Below are positions 37,862 to 47,077 of a DNA stretch of 64,000 nucleotides, piece after piece. The notes below the pieces were generated by a model. That model did not search any database and was not told the DNA's origin. It saw only the letters and a program-made list of their open reading frames with translations. The position numbers and the translations under genes were made by a program. Position 1 is the first letter of the stretch. Each line of letters starts with the position of its first letter. Origin of the DNA: Pseudidiomarina sediminum DSM 21906 (GTDB lineage: Bacteria; Pseudomonadota; Gammaproteobacteria; Enterobacterales; Alteromonadaceae); assembly GCF_000423165.1 (NCBI RefSeq), contig NZ_AUHL01000006.1, forward strand, positions 62,001 to 126,000, in the 5' to 3' direction.

Positions 37862-38539
37862 ATGAGCAAATTATTACTTGTAGATGATGATGCTGAATTA
37901 AGTAGTATGTTGGAGCAAATCCTCACTAAAGAAGGTTTCCAGCTCACCTTAGCACCTGATGGTGAGACCGGACTTGAGCGTGCTCTAAGCGGCTCGTTTG
38001 ACTTGATTTTGCTCGATGTCATGTTGCCAGGAATTGATGGCTTTCAGTTGTTGCAACGTTTGCGTCAGCAAGCGCGCAATACCCCGGTATTGATGCTTAC
38101 CGCCCGTGGTGACGATGAAGATCGCGTGGCTGGTCTTGAGCTTGGTGCCGATGACTACTTACCAAAACCTTTCTATCCAAAAGAGTTGGTTGCCCGTGTG
38201 AAGGCATTGTTGCGTCGCACGCCAAATACCACAGTCCGCCAAGAGAAAAGTGTGTTTGCTGGGTTTGTGATTGACCCGACGCAAAACGAAGCGCGTTGTG
38301 ACGATACCTTGTTGGACTTAACGCCGACAGAATTTGATATTTTGCGTACGCTCGTCCATGCCAATGGCGAAGTGGTGAGCAAAGACCAATTGTCTGTTGC
38401 CGCCCTTGGCCGTTCGTTGGCGCCGTTTGATCGCAGCCTCGACGTACATATCAGCAATATTCGTAAGAAGCTTCCTATCGACCCTGAGCGCATTCAAACG
38501 GTGCGTGGTCGTGGTTATCGTATCATTCAGTTCGCATAA
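37862..38539 (+). CDS. cpxR: Envelope stress response regulator CpxR
   Basis: An OmpR-family regulator of 225 residues. The receiver has LLVDDDAELS, the phospho-Asp in LILLDVMLPGIDG and the Lys in LPKPFYPKEL. The C-terminal winged helix ends in IRKKLPIDPERIQTVRGRGYRIIQFA (residues 199-225). The whole resembles CpxR, and the paired kinase is CpxA-like. The ATG at 37862 is the start with the normal N-terminus. GTAAA half-sites occur in the 78 bases upstream, but their spacing is not that of a CpxR box. The stop is 9 bases before cpxA. Confidence 0.88.
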   Translation: MSKLLLVDDDAELSSMLEQILTKEGFQLTLAPDGETGLERALSGSFDLILLDVMLPGIDGFQLLQRLRQQARNTPVLMLTARGDDEDRVAGLELGADDYLPKPFYPKELVARVKALLRRTPNTTVRQEKSVFAGFVIDPTQNEARCDDTLLDLTPTEFDILRTLVHANGEVVSKDQLSVAALGRSLAPFDRSLDVHISNIRKKLPIDPERIQTVRGRGYRIIQFA

Positions 38540-38548
38540 GGCTGACGG

Positions 38549-39904
38549 ATGCGCTGGTATCATTCGCTATCACTGCGACTTCTGCTACTGTTTTGGGTGT
38601 TGTTTTTCGCCGTAGCTAGTAGCGGTTACTTGCTCGCCTTATGGTTTAGTAAGCCGTCGGTGCCGGTTCCGGTGCCGGCGGAAGTACAAGCCTCGCTTGC
38701 ACCGGTACTTTCGAATGTGGAAGTGTTCCGCTCGTTACAACCGGGGCGGTTACTGGCCGGTGATTATCGGGTGGCGGCAAGTTTATCGCCTGCAGGACAA
38801 GAGCGCCTGCAGCTTGATCGCACCTTGAGCGCGAATCACCAGCATGTGCTGATGCAGCAGCTTGAAGCACAACATCCTGAACAAGTGTTACTTGGTAATC
38901 GAATGCTGCTGGGACCGTTCGTACATGAAGGCTATCGGATTCTGCTGACGCGGCCCGCAACCCCTGCAGAAACCGAAAGTCAGGTTATTTCTGAACGGCA
39001 AACCCAGCGCATTCAAACACTTGCGCTACTGTTCGGTAGTTTCTTTATCGCTATCTTGTTAGGTGTATGGTTAGTAATGCCGTTGCGTCGCTTGACCAAT
39101 GCCACCCGTGAAATTGCCAAAGGTAGTGAACAACCTGAATTGAAGCGCTTGCCCAAGCGGAGCGATGAGTTAGGCCAATTGGCGCGCGCCCTGAAAAGCA
39201 CCGCGCGTGATCTTGCCGTGTCGCGTGATGCACAGCGCCGCTTACTTTCGGATGTCTCGCACGAATTACGCTCACCCTTGGCGCGCATGCAAGTGGCCTT
39301 AATGCTCAGTCAGGACGATGAAGATGACCCAACCCCAGAGCGTGAAGAACATCTTGCGCAACTTGGCCGCGATCTTGAGCGATTAAGTGCGATTATTGAG
39401 CGTATCTTGTCGCTATCACGCCTAGAAAATGGTTTGATCACCCTGCAAGCCGAAGAAATCAAGGTACATGGGTTGGTTGAGCAGTTGGTGAAAGATTTGC
39501 GCTATGTGAACGCTGAATTTGGTGAGCGCTTAAAAGTGCACGACAGTGACGCTTGGCCGGTGACACACACCGATCCTGAGTTGTTACGGTTGGTGGTCGA
39601 AAACCTTGTGCGCAATGCCCTGCAGTACACCGATGATGTGGTTGAGTTAAGTTGCCAACAGGTGGGTAGCGACTACACTATTGTGATCCGTGACCACGGT
39701 GCTGGGGTGCCGGAAGAGCAACTGGCACAGCTGTTTACGCCATTTTACCGGGCTGACCCTTCGCGCAACCACAAGGCTGGCGTTGGCTTGGGCATGGCGT
39801 TAAGCTTACGTACCGCTGCAGTTCTTGGTGGGTCGATTACGGCAGTGAACCACCCTGAGGGTGGCTTAGAAGTGACGGTACAATTACCACTTAGGGACGA
39901 GTAA
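38549..39904 (+). CDS. cpxA: Envelope stress sensor kinase CpxA
   Basis: A 451-residue inner-membrane histidine kinase. The first helix (LRLLLLFWVLFFAVASSGYLL) and the second (IQTLALLFGSFFIAILLGVWLV) flank a periplasmic sensor of about 130 residues. A HAMP domain and the H-box LLSDVSHELRSPLARMQVAL follow, then the ATPase motifs NLVRNALQYT, DHGAGVPEE and GVGLGMAL. In CpxA the sensor region responds to misfolded envelope proteins. It lies in an operon with cpxR, as usual, and is followed after 18 bases by the pldB-like gene. Confidence 0.88.
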   Translation: MRWYHSLSLRLLLLFWVLFFAVASSGYLLALWFSKPSVPVPVPAEVQASLAPVLSNVEVFRSLQPGRLLAGDYRVAASLSPAGQERLQLDRTLSANHQHVLMQQLEAQHPEQVLLGNRMLLGPFVHEGYRILLTRPATPAETESQVISERQTQRIQTLALLFGSFFIAILLGVWLVMPLRRLTNATREIAKGSEQPELKRLPKRSDELGQLARALKSTARDLAVSRDAQRRLLSDVSHELRSPLARMQVALMLSQDDEDDPTPEREEHLAQLGRDLERLSAIIERILSLSRLENGLITLQAEEIKVHGLVEQLVKDLRYVNAEFGERLKVHDSDAWPVTHTDPELLRLVVENLVRNALQYTDDVVELSCQQVGSDYTIVIRDHGAGVPEEQLAQLFTPFYRADPSRNHKAGVGLGMALSLRTAAVLGGSITAVNHPEGGLEVTVQLPLRDE

Positions 39905-39922
39905 TTTATAGGAGCACGCCCG

Positions 39923-40963
39923 GTGCAACCATTAGCGAGTAAACCAAGTGATGCGCAAACCAAAGCGTGGCAAGCTTTTTACCGCGATACCGTGTTCCCT
40001 TTTTGGCAGCATCATGTCGAACGCTTCGAACTGGTGCGTCCGCATGAGCTGACGTTACGCTATTTTTTGATCCGCCCAGCCGGCGCGAAGGCCGTAGTAC
40101 TTGTCAGCCCAGGTCGTATTGAAGGCGCAATTAAATATCCTGAGTTGGTGTGGGACTTGTGCCAACAAGGTTATGCGGTGGCGATTCTTGATCACCGTGG
40201 CCAAGGTTTCTCTGATCGCTTATCAGCCAACCCCCATCACGGGCATGTCCATCACTTTTCTGACTTTGTTGATGACTTCGCCGCTTTTGTGCGCGCTATT
40301 GAGCAGCAAACCCTTGAACATTATGGCAGCGCTTTACCACTGCATGTGCTCGCGCACTCGATGGGCAGTGCCATTGCGGCCTTGTATTTGGCGCGCTATC
40401 CCCACAAAGTCAAAAATGCAGTATTGTGTTCGCCGATGTTTGGTATTCAAACCGGTGCTGTGCCGACCTGGCTTGCTGCGGCAGTCGCTCATACCGGGGC
40501 AGTACTGAACCGTCTTTTGTCACCGAAACAGCCTTGGTACATCGTTGGCAGCGGCGATTACGCCGAAGTGCCTTTTGTCGAAAATGATCTTACCCACAGC
40601 AGTGCCCGTTACGTGATGTTCCGTGAACACTATCAACAACATCCTGAAGTGCAACTCGGTGGGCCGAGCTTCCGTTGGGTGGCGCAAGCGTTGACCGCCT
40701 GTAAGCAAGCAATCGCCGAAGCCGGCAATATCCATATACCGGTGTTGGTGTTGCAGGCAGGTCATGATGTGATCGTGGCGCCGCATGCGCAACAAGAGTT
40801 CGTGTGTGCCTTGTCACACCCCTACAGCCAGTTGGTGCGCATTGACAAGGCGAAACACGAGTTACTGATTGAAGCCGATGATTATCGCACGCCTACGGTG
40901 ACGCAGGCGTTGGCGTGGTTTCGCGGTGAGCAGGGACCTCCGACAATGGGTCCATGTGAATAA
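39923..40963 (+). CDS. pldB: Alpha/beta hydrolase, lysophospholipase L2 (PldB)-like
   Basis: A 346-residue alpha/beta hydrolase. The nucleophile elbow is LAHSMGSAIAAL (Ser near residue 149), the early ILDHRGQGFSDR block is typical of monoglyceride lipases and PldB, and the acid and histidine appear in LQAGHDVIVAP and KAKHELLIEAD. It has no signal peptide. The length matches E. coli PldB (340). The GTG start has AGGAG 8 bases upstream. Its last 71 bases overlap the convergent fieF gene. Substrate specificity is inferred. Confidence 0.8.
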   Translation: MQPLASKPSDAQTKAWQAFYRDTVFPFWQHHVERFELVRPHELTLRYFLIRPAGAKAVVLVSPGRIEGAIKYPELVWDLCQQGYAVAILDHRGQGFSDRLSANPHHGHVHHFSDFVDDFAAFVRAIEQQTLEHYGSALPLHVLAHSMGSAIAALYLARYPHKVKNAVLCSPMFGIQTGAVPTWLAAAVAHTGAVLNRLLSPKQPWYIVGSGDYAEVPFVENDLTHSSARYVMFREHYQQHPEVQLGGPSFRWVAQALTACKQAIAEAGNIHIPVLVLQAGHDVIVAPHAQQEFVCALSHPYSQLVRIDKAKHELLIEADDYRTPTVTQALAWFRGEQGPPTMGPCE

Positions 40964-41810
40964 TCACATCGGTATCAGGAAAGAGCTCACGTAGGCGTTG
41001 TTCAGCCTTATCGGCAATGGCGTGGGCGGCGCGCAGTGATAGCTCATCTTGCAGTTCCACGTGACACTGAATAAAGCGCACCGGCCCGGAAGAACGCGTG
41101 CGTAAGTCATGCCAACCATGCACTCCCTCGGTCGATTTTAGTACCTCAATGATTTTCGCTTTATCGTCGTCGGGTAGCTCACGGTCCATTAGGCCTTGGA
41201 AGGCTTCCCAACCGATACGAATGGCGCCATAACCTAGATAGCAGGCAATCAAAATAGCAAAAGCGCTATCTGCCCAATACCAGCCGTAAGCACTGAGCAA
41301 CAACGCGGCAATGACCGCACTGTTAAGTAATAAGTCAGATTGAAAGTGCAAATGGTCAGCGGCAATGGCTTTGGAGTCAGTGTGTTTAATGGCCTGGCGT
41401 TGCAAGATCACCAACCCCAGCGTGGCAACAATCGCAAACAGCGAGACGTAGACCCCAAGCGTTGGCTGGCTTGGCGCACTGCCTTGCCAAAGCTGTTGCG
41501 CACTGTGCACCAACAATAAGAGCGCTGAACCGGTGATCAATGCCGATTGCACTAGGGCGGCGAGCGATTCGGCTTTGCCATGACCAAAACGGTGCTCACG
41601 ATCGGCGGGTTGGAGCGCATAGCGCACCGAGAAAAAGGTAAAAAGTGAGGCTAAGCCATCGAGCATGGAGTCGGTTAATGAGGCTAATAAACTGGCGGCA
41701 TCGGTGGCTAGCCAAGCCCACAATTTGACCGCGATAAGGGTAATGGCGACGGTGACCGATGCACGCGTGGCGAGCTTGACCCAAAAGGCATAGTCTTTTT
41801 GCGTGCTCAC
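40893..41810 (-). CDS. fieF: Cation diffusion facilitator, FieF-like
   Basis: A 305-residue CDF transporter with six helices that exports Fe2+ or Zn2+ in exchange for protons. The metal site is formed by LTDSMLDGLASL in helix 2 and the HRFGHGKAESLAAL segment after helix 2, and a cytoplasmic ferredoxin-like domain follows (HDLRTRSSGPVRFIQCHVELQ). The C-terminus HMDPLSEVP is typical. The GTG start is directly after the trmL stop. The C-terminal 71 bases overlap pldB on the opposite strand, giving a proline-rich tail. Metal preference is not certain. Confidence 0.88.
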   Translation of the reverse strand: MSTQKDYAFWVKLATRASVTVAITLIAVKLWAWLATDAASLLASLTDSMLDGLASLFTFFSVRYALQPADREHRFGHGKAESLAALVQSALITGSALLLLVHSAQQLWQGSAPSQPTLGVYVSLFAIVATLGLVILQRQAIKHTDSKAIAADHLHFQSDLLLNSAVIAALLLSAYGWYWADSAFAILIACYLGYGAIRIGWEAFQGLMDRELPDDDKAKIIEVLKSTEGVHGWHDLRTRSSGPVRFIQCHVELQDELSLRAAHAIADKAEQRLRELFPDTDVIIHMDPLSEVPAHRETTPTPASP

Positions 41811-42275
41811 TTAGTTGCCTCCAGCAAAGTCATGTTGGCGCCATGCTTCAAAACTAATGATCGCTACGGCATTCGAGAGGTTCAACGAGCGGTTGTTCGG
41901 CATCATTGGAATGCGAATACGGTGCTCCGCATCAAAGCTTGCCAGCACCTCATCAGGGAGACCGCTGGTTTCAGAACCAAACAATAATACTGCTTCGTCA
42001 GGATAGGCAACGCTGGTGTAACTACGGCTGCCTTTGGTGGTGCAGGCAAACATTGGGCGCTCGCCCATGGCCGCTTTAAAAGCGGCAAAATCAGGGTAGC
42101 GTTTCACATTGCTGAGATCATGATAATCGAGCCCGGCGCGGCGTAATTTCTTTTCTTCAAAATCAAAGCCCAGCGGCTCAATTAAATGCAATTGGCAGCC
42201 ATTATTGGCCGACAAACGGATAATATTTCCCGTATTCGCCGGCATCACCGGCGTATGTAAAGCTATGTGAAACAT
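41811..42275 (-). CDS. trmL: tRNA (cytidine(34)-2'-O)-methyltransferase
   Basis: TrmL methylates the 2'-OH of the wobble base in tRNA-Leu, using SAM. It is a compact SPOUT protein of 154 residues with the trefoil knot: [21 protein letters not shown] at the start, [12 protein letters not shown] (motif 2) and [18 protein letters not shown] (motif 3). The length is typical. It is sandwiched without gaps between the upstream binding-protein gene, whose stop precedes its ATG, and fieF, so these three minus-strand genes form one operon. Confidence 0.93.
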   Translation of the reverse strand: MFHIALHTPVMPANTGNIIRLSANNGCQLHLIEPLGFDFEEKKLRRAGLDYHDLSNVKRYPDFAAFKAAMGERPMFACTTKGSRSYTSVAYPDEAVLLFGSETSGLPDEVLASFDAEHRIRIPMMPNNRSLNLSNAVAIISFEAWRQHDFAGGN

Positions 42276-43757
42276 CTAGTCTGATCCTGTCGCAGATGCT
42301 GAGGTCGGAGGTGGTGTGGTGTCGAAATACGCACGCTGGAGCATTTCCTGGCTGTAGACTTGGTCGATACGGCGTTCTTCCACCAACAAGCGGAAGGTGC
42401 GATCAAACCAATCACGTAAACGGTAGCCGCGCGGGTTACGGTGAAACGCCAAATGTATTGGCAAGCCGTCGCGCAACTTGTGCTTGGCGTACGGCGACTC
42501 ACTCCAGTCGGGAGCGTCTTCTTCATAAGCGACGACGGCGCCAACGCGGCCCATGTCGAGCATGGCGAAACAATCGAGGTAGTCCGATACTGAGTAAAAC
42601 TTCAGTTGGTTAGGTAGCAACTGCTCGTACTGATAGCCGGCGACATGGCAGACCGGACGTTCCAGCGCCCCCGCGAGGGTGTCACTGATGGCGTCTTGCT
42701 GCTTGGCGAACAAGTACAAGGCGCGATCGAAGTTTATATGAGTACGGGACAAAATGGTGTCGTCGGACACTTGTACCGCGACCGTCCCCACTAACGCATC
42801 GAAACGTTCTTCGTCAAAGCCGCGGTAGGCGCGGTTCACACTGTTGCTGTGGAAGTTAATGTCATCGGTAACGGGCTCGAAAATTTCCCGCATCAATTGC
42901 CAGTAGTAGCCGCTACCATCAAGGTTGGTGTAGCCCGGCCAGTGCCCGGCTGTCAGAGTGACCGATCCAAATTGCGGCAGACTCATAAAATGTTGCATGG
43001 AAAGGCTTTGCGCGTCGTGTTCTTGCATCAATTGCGCCACCCGCCCCGAGCGCGCCAAACGATGCAAGATGCGCTCGAGCTGTGGGATCAGTGCAGCATG
43101 GCGTTCATGCAAAAAGTGATAGCCCGTGTTGCGCTTGAACGGCACCACAATAGTGTACGGATTATTAATGCACTCGAGCTGTTCGGCTTCGAAACTGCTA
43201 AGTAGCATGGCCTCGACGCGGCCATTTTCGTACAGCAGTTTGGCTTGCTCAAAGCTCAGTGCTTTAATATTTGGCTTGCTTACTTCATGCTCAGCCAAGA
43301 CTTGCTCGGCAGCATGAGTGCCACCAATGTAGGTAAAACTTTCGATGTCATTAAAGCTGCATAAGCCACAGTTACGGCGGTCTGCAACCAGCACCATCTC
43401 GGCTTCGTAGAGGGGAAAGTCGACACGGCGTAAATGCTCAAAGTCTTTATCGATGGTTGGAATACGACCGAGCTCGCCGGCGATATGGCCCTTATTCGCT
43501 TCGTTCAAGCTACGTTCGCGCGGCATTTCAACAAAGCGCAGGCGAATCCCCATTTCAGCATAGGCTTCGGTCAGTAAGGCAACCGCAAAGTTAGCGATGG
43601 GCGAAGCTTCAGGCTGGCGAAACACCAGTTCTGTCGGCGGTTCGGTGCTGGTGCTCTCGGGCGTGTGATCGAGCGCGCGCACTGGCGCCGTACTCGTCAG
43701 AAAGAGCACCGCAATGAGACTGAACCATGGCCAACAAAACGTGCGGGTTGAATGCAA
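42276..43757 (-). CDS. Exported protein with two solute-binding-like domains
   Basis: A 493-residue protein with an N-terminal signal (SLIAVLFLTSTAPVRA). Two copies of a family 3 solute-binding fold seem to follow: residues about 45-265 (ELVFRQPEASPIANFAVALLTEAY) and about 270-480 (GSVTLTAGHWPGYTNLDGSGYYWQLMREIF). Each has the short fragments seen in bacterial extracellular binding proteins of transporter and sensor type, but the ligand-binding arginine and aspartate pair is not clear to me. No permease or ATPase gene is adjacent, so it may be a periplasmic sensor or enzyme accessory rather than a transporter part. It starts the operon with trmL and fieF. Confidence 0.65.
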   Translation of the reverse strand: MHSTRTFCWPWFSLIAVLFLTSTAPVRALDHTPESTSTEPPTELVFRQPEASPIANFAVALLTEAYAEMGIRLRFVEMPRERSLNEANKGHIAGELGRIPTIDKDFEHLRRVDFPLYEAEMVLVADRRNCGLCSFNDIESFTYIGGTHAAEQVLAEHEVSKPNIKALSFEQAKLLYENGRVEAMLLSSFEAEQLECINNPYTIVVPFKRNTGYHFLHERHAALIPQLERILHRLARSGRVAQLMQEHDAQSLSMQHFMSLPQFGSVTLTAGHWPGYTNLDGSGYYWQLMREIFEPVTDDINFHSNSVNRAYRGFDEERFDALVGTVAVQVSDDTILSRTHINFDRALYLFAKQQDAISDTLAGALERPVCHVAGYQYEQLLPNQLKFYSVSDYLDCFAMLDMGRVGAVVAYEEDAPDWSESPYAKHKLRDGLPIHLAFHRNPRGYRLRDWFDRTFRLLVEERRIDQVYSQEMLQRAYFDTTPPPTSASATGSD

Positions 43758-43868
43758 CTTCTGCGCCTCACATAAGGTCTTAGGTATTGCGTGCAGTATA
43801 GCAGCTCGGATACCGATGAAAAGGTGTTACACTGTTCTCCATTACGCAAGTCTATGAGGAGTCAGCAC

Positions 43869-45551
43869 ATGCGTCAGTTTATTTGGGCCGCAGGTTTGGC
43901 AGTGCTTGCCGGACTGAGCTCGGGCAATGCGTTTGCGCAAACGAAGAATAGCGCGCAAGAGCAAGACGATTACTATCCCTTGATTCTGCTCGGTGATGCG
44001 CTGGAAGTCTGTTCTAGCATGGCCTGGCAGCGTTGTTTTGATACCGATTGGTTAGACGTTGATAGCATGCGTAGCGACCGTTATTTGAACCTCTCGGAAA
44101 AGTCGATCACACCTTTGTTGGCTGGTAAGAATTGGCCGATGCGCACACAAGTGCGCGACGATCTAAAAGAAGCCTTGGAACTATTGAAAGACCGCATCAA
44201 GCAAGATGTAGTGTCTGAACGGGTGTTCCTCGAAGAGTTTACCCGCCGTGCCACGCGTTACATGTACGATCAGCTCTCAGAGCAAGATTGGAACATGATG
44301 ATTGACTACCTTGAGCTGCCGGCGGCGAGCGATGCCGTGTATGGCGTTAATTTGAAAGCGACCAAGACGGGCGCTGCGCGTGATTATTTAGAGATGATTG
44401 TCGGCGAGGCCAAACAAGCTGCTGACGGTGAGACACCGCACGTGTTGGTTGTGACCGCTGCCCAGCGGGATAGCCTCGATTTGGTCAATTACTACCTGCA
44501 AACCTTTGCCAGTGCTGGTGCTGACGCCTCATGGTTACCGCTCGATGTCGCCGTTATGGCGGCGCGTGAAGCTGACGCCTGTGATGAGCTTGATAGCTAT
44601 CGTGAGACTGAGATGGGCGCCTATCGTCGAGGTGTCGTGCATCGTGAGTTGAATGCCCGCCAAGTCGCGTTTTGTGAAGCCGGTGATGTCTTGACCCAGT
44701 TGCGTAATGCCGATGCCGTGTATTTTGCCGATGGTAATCCGGATTTGTTGCGGCCATTGTTTGTCACCTCGCGCAATGAGCCGAATGAACTGGCGGTGGC
44801 CATGGCGGAGCGGGTAGCGAAGAACAAACTGGTGGTGGCGGCGGCCGGTCGTTCCGCCAATGTGTTGACTGGCAAAGCGGTATTAACCGGCGGTAGCAGC
44901 CGTGAAGCGCTGCGCGAAGGCGTGTTTGCAGCACGCGTGCCGGGGTTGGGTTGCCACAAAGACAATACGTGTCCGCGTAATTTGAATGAGCACAGCGTGA
45001 CCTATCATCCGATGGGCGGCATAGGCTTGTTCCGCTGGGGCACCATTGATACCCGCATGGGAGAGCAAGGCAACCATGGCCGCTTATTGCGCGTGGCAGC
45101 AACCAACCGCGTGCCTATGGCGGTGGGGGTCGATGCCGCGACTGCGTTGGCGGTGAACCTACGTTCGGGTGACTTTAAAGTGGCTGGTGAGCGAGGGGTG
45201 TTTGTCGCCGTAGGCGCACAACAGAACGAGCGTGCGGTTGCCGCTGGTTTTCATTATTTGATGGCCGGTTCGACGGGGCGTTTTAGTAATGATGGTGTCA
45301 GCAACGTTAGCTTTGCTGATGAAGCAGAAGTGGTGCAGTTAGAGCCAACCACCAATTTCTTGGGTAGCCGTGGCATGTATGATGCACTGCGCTTGTTGTG
45401 TCGTGAACGTGATTCGGTGGAAGTGAAGCAAGACGAATTCACTTTAACTTTGCTGGGTGGCGAAGCTGCGACCAAGCAGAAAGCTGGTGCAGAGTGTCAG
45501 GTGCAGAATGCGCGCATTGGCATGCAATACGCGCCACCTGAGAAGTTCTAA
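43869..45551 (+). CDS. Exported cyanophycinase-like peptidase (S51 type)
   Basis: A 560-residue protein with a signal peptide (MRQFIWAAGLAVLAGLSSGN, then FAQ), so probably periplasmic. Segments typical of cyanophycinases are DTRMGEQGNHGRLLRVAATN and GVDAATALAVN, and the VYFADGNPDLL strand before the active site is present. The usual nucleophile motif GTSAGA reads AAGRSANV here, so the Ser is kept but its surroundings differ. No cyanophycin synthetase gene is near. A related exopeptidase acting on beta-aspartyl peptides is possible. The ATG at 43869 has GAGGAG 7 bases upstream; the frame open to 43791 adds residues that would block the signal peptide. Confidence 0.75.
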   Translation: MRQFIWAAGLAVLAGLSSGNAFAQTKNSAQEQDDYYPLILLGDALEVCSSMAWQRCFDTDWLDVDSMRSDRYLNLSEKSITPLLAGKNWPMRTQVRDDLKEALELLKDRIKQDVVSERVFLEEFTRRATRYMYDQLSEQDWNMMIDYLELPAASDAVYGVNLKATKTGAARDYLEMIVGEAKQAADGETPHVLVVTAAQRDSLDLVNYYLQTFASAGADASWLPLDVAVMAAREADACDELDSYRETEMGAYRRGVVHRELNARQVAFCEAGDVLTQLRNADAVYFADGNPDLLRPLFVTSRNEPNELAVAMAERVAKNKLVVAAAGRSANVLTGKAVLTGGSSREALREGVFAARVPGLGCHKDNTCPRNLNEHSVTYHPMGGIGLFRWGTIDTRMGEQGNHGRLLRVAATNRVPMAVGVDAATALAVNLRSGDFKVAGERGVFVAVGAQQNERAVAAGFHYLMAGSTGRFSNDGVSNVSFADEAEVVQLEPTTNFLGSRGMYDALRLLCRERDSVEVKQDEFTLTLLGGEAATKQKAGAECQVQNARIGMQYAPPEKF

Positions 45552-45554
45552 GGC

Positions 45555-46199
45555 TTAAGCAACCCCATATTGGGCGCGGTACGCCGTGACCGCGTCCAAA
45601 TGCTCGGCGAGTTCCGGGTTGTTTTCCAAGTAAGCGATCACGTCATTAAGTTTAACGATGCTCACCACTTTGGTACCGAAGTCGCGTTCAACTTCTTGAA
45701 TTGCGCTAAGTTCACCTTGGCCTTTTTCTTGACGATCGAGGGCAATCAATACCCCAGCCAGTTCCGCATGGTTGGCTTTGACGATTTCCATCGACTCGCG
45801 AATGGCCGTGCCAGCGGTGATGACGTCGTCAACCAACATGATTTTGCCTTCGAGTGCTGAACCGACCAAGTTACCGCCTTCACCGTGGTCTTTCTTTTCT
45901 TTACGGTTAAAGCAATACGGCACGTCTTTGCCAAAGTTATCAAACAAGGCAATGGCGGCCGCGGTGGCAATTGGAATGCCTTTGTACGCTGGGCCGAACA
46001 GTACGTCGTAAGCGACGCCGCTGTCTTCAAGTGCTGAGGCGTAGAAGCGCCCCAAACGCGCTAAGTCAGCACCTTTGTTGAACAGACCAGCGTTGAAGAA
46101 ATACGGGCTGGTACGGCCTGATTTTAAGGTAAACTCACCGAACTTCAGCACCCCACGCTCGATAGCGAAGGCGATGAAGTCTTTTTGATACTGTTTCAT
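45555..46199 (-). CDS. pyrE: Orotate phosphoribosyltransferase
   Basis: PyrE joins orotate to PRPP to form OMP, the fifth step of pyrimidine synthesis. The 214-residue product begins [21 protein letters not shown], with [15 protein letters not shown] and the PRPP loop [18 protein letters not shown]. The YKGIPIATA segment and the flexible loop [11 protein letters not shown] are intact. It lies 25 bases after rph. The E. coli rph-pyrE pair has an attenuator in the gap; none is visible here because the gap is too short. It is tail-to-tail with the cyanophycinase-like gene, 3 bases apart. Confidence 0.96.
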   Translation of the reverse strand: MKQYQKDFIAFAIERGVLKFGEFTLKSGRTSPYFFNAGLFNKGADLARLGRFYASALEDSGVAYDVLFGPAYKGIPIATAAAIALFDNFGKDVPYCFNRKEKKDHGEGGNLVGSALEGKIMLVDDVITAGTAIRESMEIVKANHAELAGVLIALDRQEKGQGELSAIQEVERDFGTKVVSIVKLNDVIAYLENNPELAEHLDAVTAYRAQYGVA

Positions 46200-46224
46200 A
46201 GTCGTGTCCTTCTGATGCTGCGGC

Positions 46225-46938
46225 TTAAGCTAAGGCTTGCTTTTGTAAGTCCATCAATTCGCGGATGGCGTGACGGGCTAAATCGAGCATGTCGTTCATT
46301 TCTTCAAACGAGAAAGGTTCGCCCTCAGCGGTGCCTTGCACTTCAATCAGTTTGCCCGCTTCGGTCATCACCACGTTCATGTCGGTTTCGGCTTTCGAAT
46401 CTTCAGGGTAGTCTAAGTCCGCGACCGGATGACCGTTGTAGATACCGACCGAAATCGCCGCCACCAAACCTTTCAACGGATTGGTTTTGACCAAACCTTC
46501 TTTGCGCATCCAGTTCAGCGCATCGACCAAGGCCACACAAGCGCCGGTGATCGAGGCGGTGCGGGTGCCGCCGTCAGCTTGTAGGACATCACAGTCGATG
46601 GTGATGGTGTTCTCGCCAAGGGCAGCAAGGTCAACACAGGCGCGCAGTGAACGGCCAATCAAACGTTGAATTTCAACAGTACGGCCACCTTGCTTGCCAC
46701 GTGCCGCTTCACGGTCCATGCGGCTGTGGGTTGAGCGCGGCAACATGCCGTATTCAGCGGTGACCCAGCCTTGGCCCTTGCCTTTTAAGAAGCGTGGCAC
46801 ATTGCGGTCGACGCTGGCGGTGCACAGCACCTTAGTGTCACCAAACTCAATCAATACCGAGCCTTCGGCATGACGCGTGTAATTGCGGGTGATGGTCACC
46901 GGACGAATTTGCTGGGCGGTACGGCCACTTGGACGCAT
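46225..46938 (-). CDS. rph: Ribonuclease PH
   Basis: RNase PH trims the 3' ends of tRNA precursors by phosphorolysis and helps rRNA decay. The 237-residue product starts [20 protein letters not shown] and includes [42 protein letters not shown] (seen as two parts), and [19 protein letters not shown], the phosphate-binding region. The frame is full length with no frameshift, unlike the broken rph of E. coli K-12 strains. It is divergent from yicC and leads the rph-pyrE operon. Confidence 0.96.
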   Translation of the reverse strand: MRPSGRTAQQIRPVTITRNYTRHAEGSVLIEFGDTKVLCTASVDRNVPRFLKGKGQGWVTAEYGMLPRSTHSRMDREAARGKQGGRTVEIQRLIGRSLRACVDLAALGENTITIDCDVLQADGGTRTASITGACVALVDALNWMRKEGLVKTNPLKGLVAAISVGIYNGHPVADLDYPEDSKAETDMNVVMTEAGKLIEVQGTAEGEPFSFEEMNDMLDLARHAIRELMDLQKQALA

Positions 46939-47077
46939 AGTTTGGCTCCTATCTGGGCTTATTTGGACGTTAAGCTAGGTAAATTTGGTCGGCGATTATA
47001 GCAGATTTTCAGCGTGGCTGTACTGAACCTCGTTCGGTGCTAAACTATCGCCAGTTTCAAGTTTAAGGACCTTATTT

